Assembly: GCA_030549495.1 (NCBI GenBank)
Contig: JAUIRK010000627.1
Span: 558,001-622,000 of the forward strand
Direction of reading: 5' to 3'
DNA: 64,000 bases
DNA from: Nectonema munidae
Taxonomy: Eukaryota; Nematomorpha; Nectonematoida; Nectonematidae
Shown in pieces: positions 34,984-47,263 of the stretch; positions within the stretch are counted from its first letter, which is position 1; each line of letters begins with the position of its first letter. The translations under genes and the position numbers were made by a program. The notes below the pieces were generated by a model. The model was given only the letters and a program-made list of their open reading frames with translations, made no database searches and was not told where the DNA came from.

Positions 34984-35060
34984 CCCATTAAGTCATTGAA
35001 AAAAGCAGACGAAGATGAAATTACTTATGTTCCCAAATGAGAGCATTGGGACTTAATGCG
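34984..35060. mobile_element. 77-bp TTAA MITE with paralogous empty site
   Basis: TTAA at 34980-34983 and 35061-35064. Ends CCCATTAAGTC and, reverse-complemented, CGCATTAAGTC. Contains AGCAGACGAAGATGA like the neighbour at 35109. Dispersed repeat copy B has the unoccupied sequence GTCAGTTAATGTTAATATAAC at 28871, so the insertion and its TTAA duplication can be read directly. Confidence 0.88.
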
Positions 35061-35108
35061 TTAAGGTTGATATAACATTTCCTAAAAGTAATTTTAATTT
35101 AGCACTAA

Positions 35109-35239
35109 CCCTTATTCGTGACCAGTGTATCATATATGATACATAAACCATTTTACCTTCGTCTGCTTTTTCAAATAGTTTTGTATATGAATCTTCTGCT
35201 TTTTAATAAATGTCGTCTGATTTTTCTGGTCACGAAAGG
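35109..35239. mobile_element. 131-bp TTAA-type MITE of the CAGACGA family
   Basis: Ends CCCTTATTCGTGACCAG and, reverse-complemented, CCCTTTCGTGACCAG. Flanking CTAA and GTAA are one change each from TTAA. The interior, read on the minus strand, has CAGACGA, GCAGAAGATT and GCAGACGA, as at 11080-11160. Probably mobilised by a piggyBac-type transposase. Confidence 0.75.
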
Positions 35240-35260
35240 GTAATATTGTTTTAATAAATT

Positions 35261-36223
35261 TGAGGGTGTCTCAGCCACGCATACCACGTACCTGGTTACA
35301 TCCCTGCTTACATGCTTTGCCTGAAATCAAAGCAAGAAATATCAGCTCTCTACTCCTTGCGCATACCGGTACCCAATTATATCTGTATATGTGTTTCTAT
35401 TTCTTTCTTCATATGCATGGCTCTTTACACTGGTCTTCCTATTTTCATATCGCACAGCCACTTTATGGGTAATGTTTTGTGATGAATTTGTTTTTCTTAT
35501 CACACTTACAAGGCGCATCTTAACGAAATTAAAGGATTTCATCTCACTGCCAATGATATCCACGATTTTTCTATATTTTCATTTTATTTATTTTTCTCTT
35601 TAGAATAATAGAGTAAGTATTATTCTCCAAATATAGTATATACTCCGCTTTTGGCACCAAGTGCTCCATATGTACACTCATATTTGAAGCGAACATCCGG
35701 CGTACCCGCATTTAAAAAGTTAAATGCCTGCAGCCGTTAAAAGTGGTTTCTCCGCCCATCGCACGTGAAAAGACATATTCGAATACGCACAGTCAAAACA
35801 AATTTCAAGTATTTTTCATATATATTTTATAACTTTAAACATTTTGATAGAAGCATATAATATTTTTCATGGTATTTTTTAGGAGTTTTGAAAAATATTT
35901 AATATGTTTCTTAGGAAGTTGGACTAACTTAGCACACAACCTAATTCATTTCCCCGTGATAAATCTTTTTGATGACTCTTTGAGCTCTAGTGAAGTCAAA
36001 GTAGACGTGATAAGAATAATGAGATAGTTCAGAAGTAAAAATCAATTACGATTTCCTCATGTTCATTTTGTGGCTGCTTATTCGATAACCCAACTGTTTG
36101 AATATTTTACTCACACTATTAAATAAAATAAAGCTATTTGAGTTAAACTGATAGTGACACCAATACTGTAGTATCAATATTCAATTTGTTTGTAATCTTC
36201 AATTATCATGTTACAATTTATAC
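35261..36223. other. Unassigned stretch
   Basis: Short open frames without family resemblance. No element ends or RNA were recognised. Confidence 0.35.
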
Positions 36224-36420
36224 CAGGGTTTCCCAGCCCTTTTTCGCTATGAACCCCATCAAAAAATTAAAAATATCACATACCCCCAAATACAAACACT
36301 TAAGATTTAGGACTTTTATCTTTGAGAAGGAAATCATTTTTTTAGTAAAATTATAATTATTGTTAGTGTATTCAGAAATTATTCTTTTTTATTAAAAATT
36401 TGCACCGTTTTTAATTATAA
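36224..36420. mobile_element. hAT-like terminus, single end
   Basis: CAGGGTTTCCCAGCCC followed by TATGAACCCC and ACATACCCCC is the common CAGGGTTTCCCAACC hAT terminus. No opposite end was found downstream, so it is a truncated copy and the right limit given is arbitrary. Confidence 0.45.
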
Positions 36421-37498
36421 AGTTTAACAGGCCAGCAAACTTACTTTATAAGTGAATACTAAAAAGAAGACTGAGCATGTTTTTTATCAACAAGAAGTGA
36501 TATCGGTTGTTGTAGTTGAGTGAGGCGTAAAGAAATTTAAAGCTATTTAATTAAAATAGGCGTACCTTAGTTGCATTTAAAAAGCGTCAAGCGAGAGCAT
36601 AGTATATATCACAGCCACGATAAAAGTTGGCATGAAAACCAAGTCATAAATGATTTAGAAAATAGCAATGCTATGATGTAAAGTCCCAAATAAGGATGCA
36701 TTTATAAGCGTGGCTTCAACAAACTTTTTCTTTCAAATTCTGCCTAGACTCCCTGAACATTTCTTTGGGCACGCACGGGTGCACAGGAACCCCTTGTCAG
36801 CATTTTTAGAATTGAACACCGCAAATATTCAGAAGTCTCCCCCTCTTCCAACCTCACACTGTATTCAAAAAAAGCTCTTCAGCCGCAATTTAATAATCGA
36901 TTTAAGACAAATGTTCCCAAAGAATGTCATTCGTATTAAATTGGAACTACTAACGTTGTCTGCTTTGTTTGGTTCTAGATGTTACCAACGCCGCGTAGGG
37001 CCCTAATATATGTATATCAGGAGTTCATTGCTGTAATTGATTTTCAAATCAGTTTATCATTTTTCAGGTGAATATAAGTTTACGTTATTTTTCTATAGTT
37101 TTTTTTCTTTTACCGTTAACTCAAGTGAGTAGAGCCACAAATCCAAGTAAGAAAGAGCGTCATACTTTTATCATCTCAATAGGTCGTAATTTTTGAGTTC
37201 ATGTAGATTGGGTCCGAAAATTGATTTTAAAAAATCACTCATGCGATGACAACGGAGTTAAAAAAAAACTAGTAATGTTAACTCATTTCCAATGTTCCCA
37301 AAGAAAACGCAAAGGAACTTCTGTTTTACTAGAATTATATAGAAATTACTGAAGTTGCTGTTATTGTTATCGGTCTCATCCCTTTGTCGACGACAGACAA
37401 ATGAGCCCTCACGCCAATATGAGTCTCCATCCAAGTTTCGCGGATAATATAGAAAGCAAGCCGTATTAACCCAAAGGTTCTACGGTTACAGATTGGTT
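36421..37498. other. Unassigned stretch with a GC-richer part at 36.7-37.0 kb
   Basis: 36710-37006 is open for 98 codons on the plus strand and richer in G+C than its surroundings, but the protein is not recognised and the frame may be chance. Phrases such as GGGCACGCACGGGTGC and GGAACCCCTTGTCAGC suggest repeat DNA. Confidence 0.3.
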
Positions 37499-37740
37499 TT
37501 AATTTGTGCTAGATATCCAAAACTGAAGTCCCGAATTTCTCTCCACTTCTGAAGCAAGAAGAAGCAGAGAAGTCATCCAGGCTGAGGCGTTCAAAGGATC
37601 ATGAGCTGAAAAACTGCGATGTCTGCCCATTTTTCGACAGACACAGAGTCCTTCCTCCAAGGAGTTCTTTGCAAAAGCCCTCAAACCACAAGCAGGTTGG
37701 GAATGTAGGCGTCAGCGTCCATTTTGAAAATTTGATAATA
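37499..37740 (-). mobile_element. Possible LINE 5' coding fragment with a 2A-like motif
   Basis: A minus-strand frame ends WMTSLLLLASEVERNSGLQF. This resembles the LLLLSGD(V/I)E-x-NPGP motif found near the start of the polyprotein in several CR1-like LINEs, where it acts as a ribosome-skipping 2A sequence. Here the proline residues and the glycine before D are changed, so it would be inactive. The rest of the fragment (CRKMGRHRSF upstream) is not informative. An alternative is chance similarity. Confidence 0.3.
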
Positions 37741-39605
37741 GCTAAAATCAGTCCTCTTAGTAAATTTCAAAAATATTAACACAATATTTTTTCTGATAGA
37801 CTATAAAATAATTGAATAGCAAAATTTCCTCATGAAGAATCAAATTCTTATAAGTTTCTTTGTTAGATCTCCTTTTTTTAATTTTTTTGGAACTCATGAA
37901 GAATTTTCATCCAATGATATCTACTGATAAATTTTCTCTATTGGAAATCATGAAAACTATCAATTGTTCCACTGAAGAAATTCCAACCTTGTGATTTCTA
38001 AGGCAAAAAATTCTTCAGAAGATCGATATGATTTTATTTCACCTTCTCTGCAAAAAAATGTGCAGGAACTGAAAAAGTTTAAAGACAAAGGAATACAAGT
38101 TTGTAATTAAGGCAAATAAAGAAAATTTTAAACAAAAGTAAACGCATGGAAATGAAGATACTAAATTTATAGAACACATGATAATGCATACATCATGATA
38201 TATTGAATACTAGCCTGTCATACTTACTATCATCCACGTGAGTAAATAGAACAATAATATTGTAAAATGTTAACTTCAAAGCTAAATGAAACTAGTTTCT
38301 CACCATTTATATATATATATATGTAAATCTTTTTGCGGCGAATTACTTTCTAACTAATTAAAGTTATGTGAATGCGTACTAATTCTTTCATTAGAACGTA
38401 ACTCATATTTTTTTTTTAAAGTTTTAACAAACTTCAATTCTGTCTATTATTACATATAAAAGATGTAGAGTAAATATGGTGTAGCCAGGCATATAGCCAG
38501 CTATAAGGCGTTTTGAACCGCCCCTCCATCTAGAAACTCCCCCACCCTCTATAATATAATATATATATTATTTCCACTTTAATATTGTCCTTTTTCATAT
38601 AAAATTCATTTTTTCATTTTAAATAGGCCCTTTTCATTTTAAAATGAAAAAGGACGAATATAGGTATACTTATCATCTATAACTATAACTTTAATATCAG
38701 AAAGATATCCATATGGTCGATAATTGTTTATTATGCAAGTAGAAAACAGTAAAAAGAAGGAACTTACACAGAGACAGGAGGGTAACAATAAGAAGTGACA
38801 ATATATACGTGCTTTTGGTGAAAATAGTAGAACTGTTAGTTTATTTTCGATAATATATACTTATTGTAAACATGAGCTAGCAAATCGTAAGATGTGAGGA
38901 GTTTATGCAAACACAATTCGACTAAGTTATCTTCTATAACTGTATAGAATGAAGCAGCGAATGAGACATGCAGTAGTATTTAGCTATACATAGGTAATAT
39001 ATGAATATATTCATTCATATATATATACATGCATGTATGCTATATATGTGTACATAGAAACACAATAACTTTGAAAAATCAAAAAATATAAAATTTCATT
39101 AGCAATGATGCATATAATGACGACTACCATGATTAGCTTTTATCCTTGCGTGTTTCAGAACAATTAACAAATGAGAAAGAAATGATTTACTGGTTTGAAA
39201 AAGAGACTAAACTCGGCTTTATGCAATTATTCTTTTTGTGGAAAATAAAGATTCTGATATAATCATTTTCCTTGCCCTAATTTGGATTAGATGGAAAGTT
39301 TAGAGATATTTCATACTAACAGCCATTAAACCGTATTTTTCGCCATATAAGTCAAGGTCGAGCCGAACTGCTTATTTCTGGGCAAAAATAAGATGAATCG
39401 AATTCTCTAGATAAGTTTAGATGCATCCTATTCTTGTGCATACAGAACACTGGGATTAAATTAAAGCGTGGAACTGTACTTGCCGAACTTATTAAAAATG
39501 TGTTATTCAACTTTTATCTTGAATATTTAGTTTAAATATACTTACCTTGAAATGAAATATAAAAAAATGATAATGATGAACAAGTTTTATATGCAATGAC
39601 AGACC
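37741..39605. other. Unassigned AT-rich stretch
   Basis: ATATAT runs at 38310-38325, 38555-38575 and 39012-39050. A phrase TAAACCGTATTTTTCGCCAT at 39328 resembles repeat sequences seen in many animal genomes. No gene was recognised. Confidence 0.35.
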
Positions 39606-42413
39606 GGTCCATAAGTGGACCATTGGCGAAAAGTGAAATCAAAATTTTTTGAAAACAAGCATTTATTGACAAAAGAAAATAAAAGTGGTTATTGATGATA
39701 AAGGGGAAAGCAGTCTCGATGGACGTTTTTCTGGCACGCAAAGCAGCATAAAAGTGAATTTTTTTTACAAACCACGCATTTTCGTTGTTGTTGTCTTGAA
39801 ACGGACACTAAATAGTGCCCATTCACACTTCTAGAACTTTTAGAAAGATGAGAAGAAGGCCCTGGTTTTCTCTGGTTTGCAAACCTTTTAATTGAAGTAA
39901 GTGTAGCGTTATTTCTCTACGGAAGTTTAGATGAGATGATTTTTTTCTGTGTTTGTCCTTTCATAATCCTTCCAGGCACCAACAACCGAAACGTTTATTG
40001 CATGCATTGCCAAAGGCCACCACCATTTTTTCGCCTTTACTCTAGGCCTATAAGCAGCCAATAACTTGTCAAACACATCAACCCCTCCCATTCCTTGATT
40101 GTACTTGCTAATGAGGAAAGGACAGCTAACTTCGATCTTTTTCTTCTCTAAACGTGAATACCTTCTAACTGTTCCAACAGGTTCATGCGTACAAAAGTTG
40201 GATCCAACATTCACACAAGCATTATCCCTCCATTTACAAAAATATACTCTTCCATCTGATCTATAATCGTTATACCCTCTATTTTTCTTCTTGATTTCTT
40301 TATCCTTAATCAATGAACATTTACCGGTTCTATTACTTCTAACGGTGCCTACTGCTTTTATACCTTTTTCGCTCAATGTTTTTAAGAGGGTGTACGATGT
40401 AAAAAAATTGTCAAAATAGAATGTATGTTTTAAAGGGTTTTCAATTGTTTGGACAAAGTTTCCTACAACTTGCATGCCCAATGGCATCTTACTTGAACCT
40501 CTCTCCTTACCTTGATATATGTGTAAAGACAAGGGGCAGCCAGAATAGGAACACATGCACCATATTTTATAGCCAAACCTAATAGGTTTACCTTTTATAA
40601 ACTGCTTACACGAATGAGGCCCATAATAAGGAACTATCGATTCATCTATACTTATCTCTTCATAAAGTGAACTAAACTTCAAAAATTTAGCGTTTAACAT
40701 TTCATAAATAGGCCTTACTTTTGCCATTTTGTCTTCTAAATTAATTTTAGTATTATCGACAAGATGAAAGTACTTCTTTATTTCTCGAAATCTATTTCTC
40801 GATATTACCTGTCTCACTAATGAGACTCCAAGATCTAATTGAGTCGACCAAAAGTCTTCCTCTCTTGGCAATGTATGATACCCCGATAAAATAACAAATC
40901 CGATAAAAATACCTATGTCCTTCCAATCTAGATCAATTACTTCGTTTTTTTGATTAGCATAAGAAGTGGATAGTTTTGCCAGTGTTTCCATGTATTCTTT
41001 TGGGAAAACTTTGAAAAAAAAATCAATAGGTTCATGAGCTACGTCTTCGGCTAGCTGAGGACAATCGACGTGTGAATAAGAAGCTAAATTATTATCAAAG
41101 TTTTTCATTTTTTTCCATCTGCGGGTTTTATCTTGATCTTCTTCTACTTCAGGGTATGTTACTTCTATTTCTCCGCATGTATCTTGAGGAAAAGTATCAA
41201 GCATATCATTTTCATCAATGTCTTCGGTATCGGTAACAACATTGTTTTCATCAGGAGGAAGTATAACTAAATCAATAGGAGTGCCATTTTCCAAAACCTC
41301 ATCTTCTTCTAAGTGTTCCAAAGCGGAAGATAAATGCTTGAACTTCATTTTGACGGAAAAATCAATGAAACGCAAAAGAATAAAGAAAAAAGTAGTAGTT
41401 GTAAGTAACGAAAAAAGTTGGCTCCACACTAACAAAAGTCGATATATTTTTAGCTTTACAAGAAGAAACGGTGCAAGCGCAAGAGCAGTAAGAGAATGAT
41501 AAAAAAAGAGTTATTTCAAAAAATGCGGAACTTATATTATGATCTCTTCATATTCATGAAAACATATTAGCAAACTGAAATCAATTGATGATACAAAGTA
41601 CAATGATACTCATCTATTCTATAATTTTTTCAACATTTCTATGACGCGCAAATTTTTTGTACGTATCATCATTATGTATACAGTACTGCGAACATGTACC
41701 TTCACAAATGTTGATGATACAATAATTATTGATTCAAATTCCACGCTTCACATTCATCCCTACATTATAATAAGATATCATTATTGTATATATTTGTATG
41801 TTTACGATGAAAAATATACTGTTTTATTATTTTACTCAATTCATTTACATTTGATGTAAAGTGACATGCTAACGTCTTCACACAATAAATCAAGAGGTTA
41901 TATTTTTGAAAGTACAACATTCAACGTCATGAAACTAAAGAAACAGAGATATCAATCATTATGATCAACACTGTTGAAAAAATTTACTTTTTCATCGTTT
42001 TTTCTAATTATGTGTTAAAAGGGTATATTTCATTGTCACGATACGCCAATGGTCCACTTGTGGATCCTAAATACTTTCAAAGAATATGGCGACATATTCA
42101 AATTTATTTTTTACAGAAACACATTCGTGACAAAAATAAGGGATAGTATGTCATGAACTGTAAGGATATTTTAGAATTGCTCGAATATTTTTTTCTAGAA
42201 TTTGGATTTTATAAAATTGACTTTTTTTACCATTTCACAATTTTTTATCAATTAATAATTTTTAATAAAAAAATTTAATTTTATTTATTTTTGTTTTATT
42301 TGTGTATCTCGAAGACTTTTCAATTGAACTTAAGAAAAAAAATGAACCTAAAATATGTTTCATTGTTTTTAATTTGGATTTTAACAATGAAGTGAAAAGT
42401 GGACCATTGGCGG
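39606..42413. mobile_element. piggyBac element PB3, second lineage, left end eroded
   Basis: The right end is clear: reverse-complemented it reads CCGCCAATGGTCCACTTTTC directly after TTAA (42414-42417). About 350 bp further in, at 42045-42062, CGCCAATGGTCCACTTGTGG occurs in the opposite orientation. An inverted partner, AAGTGGACCATTGGCG, lies at 39617-39632, just past the transposase end. No outer left terminus with TTAA was found, so the left limit is the inner repeat. It encodes one minus-strand transposase. Confidence 0.8.
39689..41348 (-). CDS. PB3 piggyBac transposase, nearly complete
   Basis: From MKFKHLSS at 41348 it is open for 473 codons to 39927. I prefer this start to the upstream methionine at 41435, which adds a hydrophobic leader unlike family members. 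Residues 15-75 are acidic. Catalytic aspartates: D235 (SIDESIVPYYG), D313 (YFDNFFTS), D424 (GGVDVFDK). This DES-type core resembles the PGBD2/PGBD3-like lineage rather than PB1 and PB2. The C-terminal zinc finger (KCVVCKKNS...CCFACQKNVHRDCF) is present at 39689-39780, but in another frame. The linking stretch NFRREITLHLL (about 39893-39925) is in a third frame, so at least two small indels separate the finger from the core. No intron is visible, unlike PB1 and PB2. Confidence 0.9.
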
Positions 42414-42506
42414 TTAAACCAAAACTATGTGATATCGCTATGCATTGTCAATAAAACATCATATGTTTATGAGTTTGATTTTCTTGTGGTGGTGTGGTGT
42501 GTGTGT

Positions 42507-43041
<535 letters not shown>

Positions 43042-43044
43042 CTC

Positions 43045-45062
43045 ACTTAACATGTAAGTTAACTAACTACGTCGTATAGTTGGCCTTAGAAAAAGTGATT
43101 GCATAGGTTGTACATTGAGTATATTCAAACTTCTTTTATTTCATCTCCAATTGCCTTAAAACACGCTCAGCGATAACATAGTCTTCACATGATCGTAATA
43201 ACAAATCATTTGAGAACTCACAATGTATTTCTCTGAAGGCAGTATAGTTTATAGTTATCATGAGCTTGATAAATTTACGTCATTTACTCCAGTCCGTTGA
43301 ATTAGCAACTTCATTATGCCAGCGATATGACATTTCAAAATTTAAAAAATATATAATACTTTGAAAAAAATTTCAAATATTTGCGGTTTTTGACGAAAAT
43401 AGACGAGCAACCAGGATTTAACACGAATGAATGAGACAGATTACGCTTCATTTTATGTTTCAGACTTTCCCATTAATACATGGAGATAAAGTAATCACTA
43501 TTCATTGGATGTAACAAAGCCTTTATCCCTCCTTATTGCTTATCACCAGTTATTGAAATCGATGACCACAATTGCCCTTTCATATTTGGATGTTCTATTA
43601 CTGAAACACTTCATGCGCAACAAAAAGCCTTATCGCTAGATATGTCATATTCTACACAAGTGAAGGTTTTTTATACAACGACTCCAAAATTGATCTCACT
43701 TGAAAATCTTTAGGGAACAGAATTCTTTTTTAGAGATGATTCTGTATTTTGTTTTCGAATGTTAAAAATGCCTCTCTTTTTTAAACACCGATATGGAAAG
43801 GCTTGTTTTAGAAGGCTCATTGGTATCCGGCATTCGATTTTTCAACACCCCCTATCTCATACAATATTGACTAAGAGTTAGAAGATTTTTCTCAACATCC
43901 TCCATCTTACCACTTTTCAACAGGCTGGGCTCAAATGTTTTGGATAGGTGGATTGATTACTCTGTACTGAGATACTTTGCAGCTTAAATATTAAATTTTA
44001 AAATTATAAATGCTAAAATGTTACCAACACAGAAAACAGAATCAACTTATATAATCTTCATATATTTGTGTTTATCCTGCAATACTGATTTCGAAAATAT
44101 TAATAATAATGGATAAAAATAAGAAATTATTTAATTAATCAAAGATGAGCCCTTAAAGGAAACATATTTGTAACTCCGACGAGTAAGCCAATATATTCTC
44201 TGTAGCTTATAGACATGATATAAGTCAAACATTTCAAAAAAATCGCTTCAAGTTCGCACCCATCAAATACATTTTAACAGTCCTGAAACAGTGCTTTTTA
44301 ATCATTTTTGCATGAACCAAATAATTTGTTCAAACGAAAATGGAGGCCCTTGACAAAAATTTTTGTTTTGTTTCATTTATGCAGACCATCGCCATTTCGA
44401 TTAAAATAAATTGAATGATAAAAAAATTTATATACACTATCTAAATAATTTTGAAATTAATAGTTGCAGTCAAATCTTTATCTTTATCTTTTTTTTTGAG
44501 AATTTATTTGTTACGTATAACATTTTTGAAAGTGTATTCATTTCCACCTAATTAAAAGGCGGTGTAAACGTCAGTGAGTCCAAGGAAATCCAGGGAATTG
44601 CAAGAATCGGGGGAATGAGGATATGATTCAGAACAAAGGTATAGTTATCAACTTATTAAGTAGCTTGGACTTTGGAGAAAACGACACCGAATCTTAAGCA
44701 GAGATTGAGTCCCAGCGTTTTAACTGAAGTCAGGTGTTTTTTGCCTAGATTAGCTTTATATGCGGTGATACAATTGAAAACGGTGAGCTGATTAGGCAAC
44801 ACAAGAAGACTTCATTATCGATAAATATAAATAAAATTGGCTGGATACAGGAAGAAGAAAACTTTGTTTATCAAATTAGGAAAAGATTAAAATCAAATTG
44901 TAAACATAGTAAAAAAGTTTTTTTACAAATTGTAACATTTGTAAAAAAGAGAATGAAAATAACGCCCATTTTAAATTAACAAAAAAGTTAAAGAATTCAA
45001 AAAATGTCATCATACACAAGTTGGATAACAGTAATAATGTCATGATGTTTAGCATCATAGAT
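43045..45062. other. Unassigned stretch
   Basis: No gene, RNA or repeat ends were recognised. Open frames are short and of low complexity. Confidence 0.35.
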
Positions 45063-45606
45063 CAGTGCTTCCCAACCAAAGTGCCACTGCACACAGGGAT
45101 CCCGTAAAATTGGGTGAATGAAGGGTGCCGCCAAATATATTATTATTACAACTCTTTATCGCTTTAAACAATTTTTATGCTTTGAAAACTTTCTATCTAC
45201 CAGGGCTGGAGAGTAGTGGAAATTTTAGAGTTATTCCTACTCCAAATTCCAGAGTAAAAAAATATTACCCTAAAAATATTTTATCGTCTTAAGAATCATC
45301 AAGTAAAAATTTGAGAGCTTTTATATGATAATTACTAATCAAATTTCAATTAAATGTAACTAAGCAAATTATAATAAAATAAATAATAAATACTTAAAAA
45401 AAACAAAAACGACTAAGTGAAACAAAAAGATAAAATAAAAAATGAACAATAAATCGAAACAAGTTAGTTTTTAAAAATGAGATGCATTCATTCAATCAAT
45501 TTGAGTAGTGAAGCAAAAAATATTTTTCTTTACTGTTTAATCTTACTCTCACTCCTTGAAAATCCGCTTACTCCCTTACTCCTTACTCAGCAGCCTGGCT
45601 ATCTAA
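45063..45606. mobile_element. hAT terminus interrupted by a second hAT MITE
   Basis: CAGTGCTTCCCAACCAAAG at 45063 is a hAT-type left end. At 45201-45598 lies a second element: ends CAGGGCTGGAGAGTAGTGG and, reverse-complemented, CCAGGCTGCTGAGTAAGG. Flanks are CTATCTAC (45193-45200) and CTATCTAA (45599-45606), an 8-bp duplication with one change. The second belongs to the widespread hAT type with GGAGTCGGAGT-like ends. No right end for the outer element was found. Confidence 0.7.
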
Positions 45607-47103
45607 GAATGGTTGTATAAAAAATTTTCCATATTATTAAGGTAAGCATTATACTTCATGATATAATAATAATTTTTATGAATCATGGTGGACCCCAATA
45701 AGTGTACAATTATATCTTTTGTAACTTCAACCAATTGAATTTGCATGATTTATCTTTCTTTTGTTTTATTTTCCTATTATTATCTATTATAATTTTTACT
45801 ACTGTAATGATGCACTTTGTATGCAATGCTTATTTTGTCGAGTTATATTTTTGCAAATATTTAAATACAATAAAATTTGGTATTTAAACTAAAAAGCTGT
45901 TGGATTATTAGATTACATCATATAGACGCCTAAATCAAACTTTTCAAAGTTCAACCAAGGTGACGCAGCGTAAAAAAACGTGGGAAATACTTTCATAGAT
46001 CATGATTCAAAAATGATGTTGTTGATGAACACGACCCAGAAACATTGACGTTTAATGATAGGAAGTCACATTTCATTATGAGGAGAAATGGAGAAGTGGT
46101 TTAAGTATTGTTTTTATCAGAAAAAACAATCGCTAAAGATCCAATGGGTGACAAGTCCAATGCCAAGAAAGATTACTCTTTAAGACGAATAATAAACTAC
46201 AAGTCGAGCTTGAGATCCTCTCTTTCAAGGTTTATAGCAAATGTTTTTTCAAAATATTTAGTTGAATCCAGTAGCTGTATAAAAACTCCAGATTTTATCG
46301 GTAAAGTTAGAGTATTTGATCAAGCCCGTGGAATGCGTTTTTGCAAGTCTCGTCGTAGAAGGCCTTTTCACAAGAACTCAAAGAGACGTATCTAATGACA
46401 TTATTTGGTTGCATTTTTACAGATCGGATTAGAACAAAAGTATTGACATTAAATGCAAGAAAATGAAGAAAGTATTACACTTGGTACTTACTTCATTTTT
46501 TAACTTGTGTTAACGTCAAATAAATAGATTCTTAATGGGAGCGCCATTAAGAGTTGTTTTGTGTAATGTTTTTATGACAATCACACAAATGGTATTTTGG
46601 ATGAGGCAGGATGGGGGCTATCGCTTCTAGGGACTGGATCCAATAATGATTTTAAAGAAATCCAAATTCAATAGTAATAATAATAATGATAAGAGTTAAT
46701 CAATAATATAAAGATAAAAAAAATATAAATTCGAAAATATGAGACAAATGTCATTTTGTACTTAAGTTTTTTCTTGATTTTAAAAGAAGGGCAGTGTTTT
46801 ATAATAACATACACGTGTTTTATAATAACTGTTATAATAAATGAAAAAAGTTGAAATATCTTTTTTTACTTCAAAGCAAGAAAATAGACTAGGTTTTTGG
46901 AAGAAAAGGCAAAGATGTTGATGAAGGAGATGATGAAAATGATACAAGCAATCATTAAAACTGATATTATATCAATAGCTTTGCTATATAAAAATAATGA
47001 TTAAAAAAGTCAAATCGCATTGTCAATGATTAGGAAAAAAATGTTCGTTGTTAAAAATAAATGACGTTGAGGTAGATCCTGATAATTATGTTATGGTGAA
47101 ATT
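45607..47103. other. Stretch with one unrecognised 95-codon frame
   Basis: 46108-46395 on the plus strand is open and basic at its end (FCKSRRRRPFHKNSKRR). An upstream frame, DPETLTFNDRKSHFIMRRNG at 46035-46100, may belong to it. No family was recognised and there are no clear splice sites. It may be a gene remnant or a transposon scrap. The rest is AT-rich. Confidence 0.3.
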
Positions 47104-47263
47104 GATATTGATGATGACGTGAGTATATACAGATGATGCTAATGGTTAAAAAAAAAAGTGATGATGTGATTAGTGGTGCTCACAATGACATTTTTGAAGA
47201 GATTGATGGTGAAAATGATGAATGTGGTCGTAATCATGACGATATTGAGAATAATAACGAGAT
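47104..47263. repeat. GAT-rich segment, left arm of an inverted pair
   Basis: Matches 48641-48796 in reverse complement at high identity, including GATATTGATGATGACG, GTGGTGCTCA, AATGTGGTCGTAATCATGACG and AATAATAACGAGATT. The arms are about 1.4 kb apart. Confidence 0.85.

Larger units (their letters stand above)
34740..35260. repeat. Dispersed repeat family, copy C, with two TTAA MITEs inside
   Basis: GATATTTGATGGTCAGTCCAC (34793), CATTCTTGTTTTTTCGCCTTC (34861) and TTTCATACATAAAGAGTCAG (34960) match copies A and B. Two small TTAA elements (34984-35060 and 35109-35239) interrupt it. Outside them the flanks rejoin in the order seen in copy B. Confidence 0.65.
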
